The position numbers and the translations under genes are program-made. Shown here in pieces: positions 61,801 through 64,000 of a stretch of DNA of 64,000 nucleotides; the first letter of the stretch is position 1; each line of letters starts with the position of its first letter. The stretch covers positions 2,471,299 to 2,535,298 of the forward strand of contig NW_017803854.1 in assembly GCF_001625305.1 (NCBI RefSeq), written 5' to 3'. Source of the DNA: Branchiostoma belcheri. Taxonomy: Eukaryota; Chordata; Leptocardii; Amphioxiformes; Branchiostomatidae. The notes under the pieces were generated by a model. That model worked only from the letters and a program-made list of their open reading frames with translations, made no database searches and was not told where the DNA came from.

Positions 61801-62667
61801 GGAGAGCATTGTTTTACTTCCATATGTATTTTTAAACGGATGTGCTTTGAAAAATATCGAACAGTTTTGTCCGTTTATAATATGATAGGACTCGCCGCGA
61901 CCAAAGCTGACGTGGACGAGAGAAACGGTGAGTGGATTAACTTTCCCTTTTTCTTAATATCACTTGTACTTGACTTAGATTGTATGTGAGTGTTTGCTTC
62001 TAATGCAGGATACTAGTATGCAAATGACGCTATTGACGCTGTAACGTCATTATTGAGATTTGAGTATCAATAATAGCAACGGTAAAATTAACCGAATGGC
62101 ATTATAGATCTACTTTGAAAACTCTTTGTGTCGATTGAATTGGTTTTTTTAGGGTCCGAGAAGTGGGAAGATAACACTACAGACTAACGCGGAGCCTGTG
62201 ATCATCCGGTCTTTCCACGCACGAACACTGGATGGTGTAAGGTTAGTGCAATGTCTTTGGTTAGTGGAAGTTGCTTTATACGCCGGAGATTACTGTACGT
62301 AGATACAAAAGAAGTCAGCTGGAGGTGGCCCATCATCGCCGCGACGCGCTTCTTCAGAAAATTGTACTCTGACTCGGTTCCCCCGAAGAAATCTGCTTGT
62401 AGATTATAGTACCCGATCAATACACATCTAACAGTCTCCTCCACAGTTTCCAAAACACTTTCGAGTTGCGAAAACATAAAACATCCCGGAATCTCTGAAA
62501 AGTCTTGAGGTCAATGATAATTATATGTTGATAGTTCTTGATCCCAGAGATACAAAAAAATTAATTGTTTTTACAGACGTGACTTCCGCTTGCTAAATCA
62601 ACCACCAGGAGAAAAGGATCCCCAGCCACACCCTGTCGTCTGGCTACCCGAGGATGTAGAAGACATG
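55900..62667 (+). CDS. secreted AprA/PhoPQ-activated pathogenicity-related protein, 3' partial
   Basis: Member of the PhoPQ_related family (Pfam PF10142), an alpha/beta-hydrolase-like group including Dictyostelium AprA, a secreted proliferation repressor. Exons: 55900-56125, 56735-56855, 57281-57343, 57625-57673, 57790-57903, 58271-58363, 58678-58767, 58988-59117, 61272-61389, 61596-61683, 61889-61927, 62153-62241, 62577-62667; 1311 nt, 437 codons, all phases agree. Start MMSA, then a signal peptide ending near GVLA|TPLDDYVNKPD. Family motifs: YLLNMTSQQWL, TIWWHWLTVTVPD, AAFLFIDEGSN, LKQIPNQHILF, FLDHPDQPDWL, MDTVQDFV, FLVSGASKRGWTTWLTGAVD, NLHHYYRSLGGWPFAF, YLTGTGGDEFFLPDNSYFYW and IPNAEHS. 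Likely Ser221/Asp313/His342 triad by analogy; activity is not established. Exon 10's acceptor (61595) was chosen because the better-looking AG at 61572 breaks the NAEH frame. The C-terminal part is beyond the window or after 62668. Confidence 0.9.
56161..56390. mobile_element. MITE in intron 1 of the AprA-like gene
   Basis: Left end 'ttagcccctaccgggcttta', right end 'tctgaagccttgtagagga'. Internal 'agaacagtttacctcttccg' and 'gcactccttt' core shared with 54252 and 55255. It starts 35 bp after exon 1. Confidence 0.7.
59568..61147 (-). mobile_element. 5'-truncated L1/Tx1-like LINE
   Basis: In the intron between exons 8 and 9 of the AprA-like gene, minus orientation. The 3' end has AATAAA near 59598 and an A-rich tail (T-run at 59568-59590). 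A TGTATAC at 59561-59567 and 61148-61154 is a plausible 7-bp target duplication and marks the 5' truncation. About 1.58 kb remain. Confidence 0.85.
59762..61147 (-). pseudogene. C-terminal part of a LINE reverse transcriptase ORF2
   Basis: A long open frame ending at 59762. It holds the end of the RT thumb and the C-terminal region: WPSKPIKCLGVHFSYD, NIWSGRDLTLIGKILVFKSL, FIWNNKSPKVKLSTL, GGLNMMNF, then a Cys/His motif CQHCNTEQTIMHLLYQC. This pattern is typical of L1/Tx1-clade ORF2. The catalytic YADD part and the endonuclease are missing. The frame continues open 5' to 61420 into flanking intron and exon 9 by chance. The intact frame suggests a fairly young insertion. Confidence 0.85.
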
Positions 62668-64000
62668 GTAAAACATTATAATTACGATATTCACGGTGGT
62701 CTGTCACTACGGTATTCTTTCCCATTGCTATGCGCGTTCGAAAAGGTATCGGGTTACAAGACGCTATTTTGGCCTGTTTTGGACTACCCGTAAAATATTT
62801 GAAACTAAACAAATAATATTTAGGGGTAAATTTCGTCCAATTAAAATGAAATTATCGTCTTAACATCCTTTAAATGTTCGCTTTTTATGCTAAGTCACTG
62901 ATTTTTTAAAATTTCGCTCAGAAAGACGATTATTTTCGGGTTTCCCAGCACAAGTCATGTCACGTTTTTAGGCAAACATCGTTCAAACCTGGCTACGTAT
63001 ATTACCCCAGATCCCCGATTTTTATATTTTTCGCAGACTAGGAATAAGATCAAAAATCCTGTTTTAGGGATTTTTTAATTTCCAATTTTAAGTCTAGTTT
63101 TTATCGACATATTGGTGAAAAAATGGCATTTTTTGACATTTTTCTCACTAAATTACCCATAATTCAAAATTGAAGCCATTTTTCAAAAATCCCTAAAACA
63201 CGATTTTCGGGACAACCGTTACAGTCATTTTGAGCCGTAAATGGGGTATGTTTGACTCTCCATGTTTCCAGGTTTGAACGAGTTTTTCAGACATATCATA
63301 TAGCCAGAAATTGTGCATTGTGTTATTCACACTGGCGTAAAGAATCATTACAGTATTCAAGGTCACCCAAGGATATGACAGCAGCTTCGCTACATGTTAC
63401 ATACCCACCAAAAATTATTGCGGACATGTACTGTCCAGGAAACTGTTTGTATCTATAGAAAAGTGTTGTTTTTTATCTGTTGCAAGGCACTCAGGCAGAA
63501 GGGCTTGTTTTGTCGCTTTATTGTAAATGACCGCAGGTGACCCCGAAATGGAACGCGGGTTCGATTCGAATTGCCCAGATCGAACACGATCGAACACAGT
63601 TCGGATTCTATGAAATGTGGGAACTTTGCAGCCCAGATTTGACCACCGTGATTCACCCATATTACACATTTATTTATCACATATTGCATGATCCGCTGTG
63701 TTTAGGTCAGTTTGCTTCCTCTTCTCCAAACAAACGAGGTCAATGACCTGGACCAGACGTCTGTCACTGTGGTAACTGGTGCTGTAGCAAACACCCTGTG
63801 GTGTTGGGATACATTATGTAGCAAGTGGCTGGGCAGAGTTGGATGGGCTGGTCACCAAATGTATGAATAGGCCACAGAGCGATAGTTTGCTAGCATGCAC
63901 CATATGAAGGTAACTATCGTGCACTTCCTTTGCAAATGTTACCCTTCTAGTTTCCGCATGTATTTCATACCTGACACTTTTACGTACATGTACACCTTGT
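62668..64000. other. downstream of AprA-like exon 13; presumed intron
   Basis: Exon 13 ends with a donor (atg|gtaaaa), and the expected C-terminal coding sequence of the family was not found here, so this is probably intron. It contains a dispersed repeat at 63700-63960. Confidence 0.5.
63700..63960 (+). repeat. third copy of the 49590-50030 repeat
   Basis: 'cttcctcttctccaaacaaa', 'gtcaatgacctggaccagac', 'ctgtcactgtggtaactggt' and 'tttgcaaatgttac' match the two copies in calpain B. Confidence 0.65.

Overview
The window is nuclear DNA of an invertebrate animal, most probably a cephalochordate (amphioxus, Branchiostoma). The reasons are intron-rich calpain genes with GT-AG introns, minor-spliceosome introns, many short inverted-repeat transposons (MITEs), a mariner relic, truncated LINEs, and a secreted AprA/PhoPQ-related protein of a kind found in invertebrates but not, to my knowledge, in vertebrates. 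The species is inferred; nothing in the sequence names it. I built every gene model by hand from splice sites, reading phase and family motifs.

Layout. 361-19302 (+): calpain A, 22 coding exons, about 730 aa. 21488-50194 (+): calpain B, a head-to-tail paralogue, 21 constitutive coding exons, about 691 aa. Its first intron is 13.4 kb and holds a small antisense gene of unknown function (29428-30341, minus) that is interrupted by an in-frame TAG. 52678-54121 (+): a two-exon stomatin-like (SPFH) gene, 315 aa. 55900-62667 (+): the first 13 exons (437 codons) of a secreted AprA/PhoPQ-activated-pathogenicity-related protein; its 3' end lies beyond the window. No tRNA, rRNA or CRISPR was seen.

Both calpains keep the classical order: protease core with Cys-His-Asn triad, C2-like domain, acidic linker, penta-EF-hand domain. 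Exon sizes and phases correspond through most of the genes, so they are a tandem duplication. Calpain B has two tandemly duplicated exon pairs (43669-43717/43865-43913 in the linker and 47905-48021/48618-48734 in the penta-EF domain), a possible 30-nt microexon and two decayed copies of an exon tail. Both genes carry a U12-type intron at the same place before the second EF-hand, and both carry a related hairpin about 70 nt into the homologous intron that leads into the linker.

Mobile DNA fills much of the introns: a 1.26-kb mariner relic in calpain A, with a paralogous empty site in the same gene; a LINE fragment with 13-bp target duplication in calpain B; a 1.6-kb L1/Tx1-like LINE tail in the AprA-like gene; and several MITE families shared among the genes.
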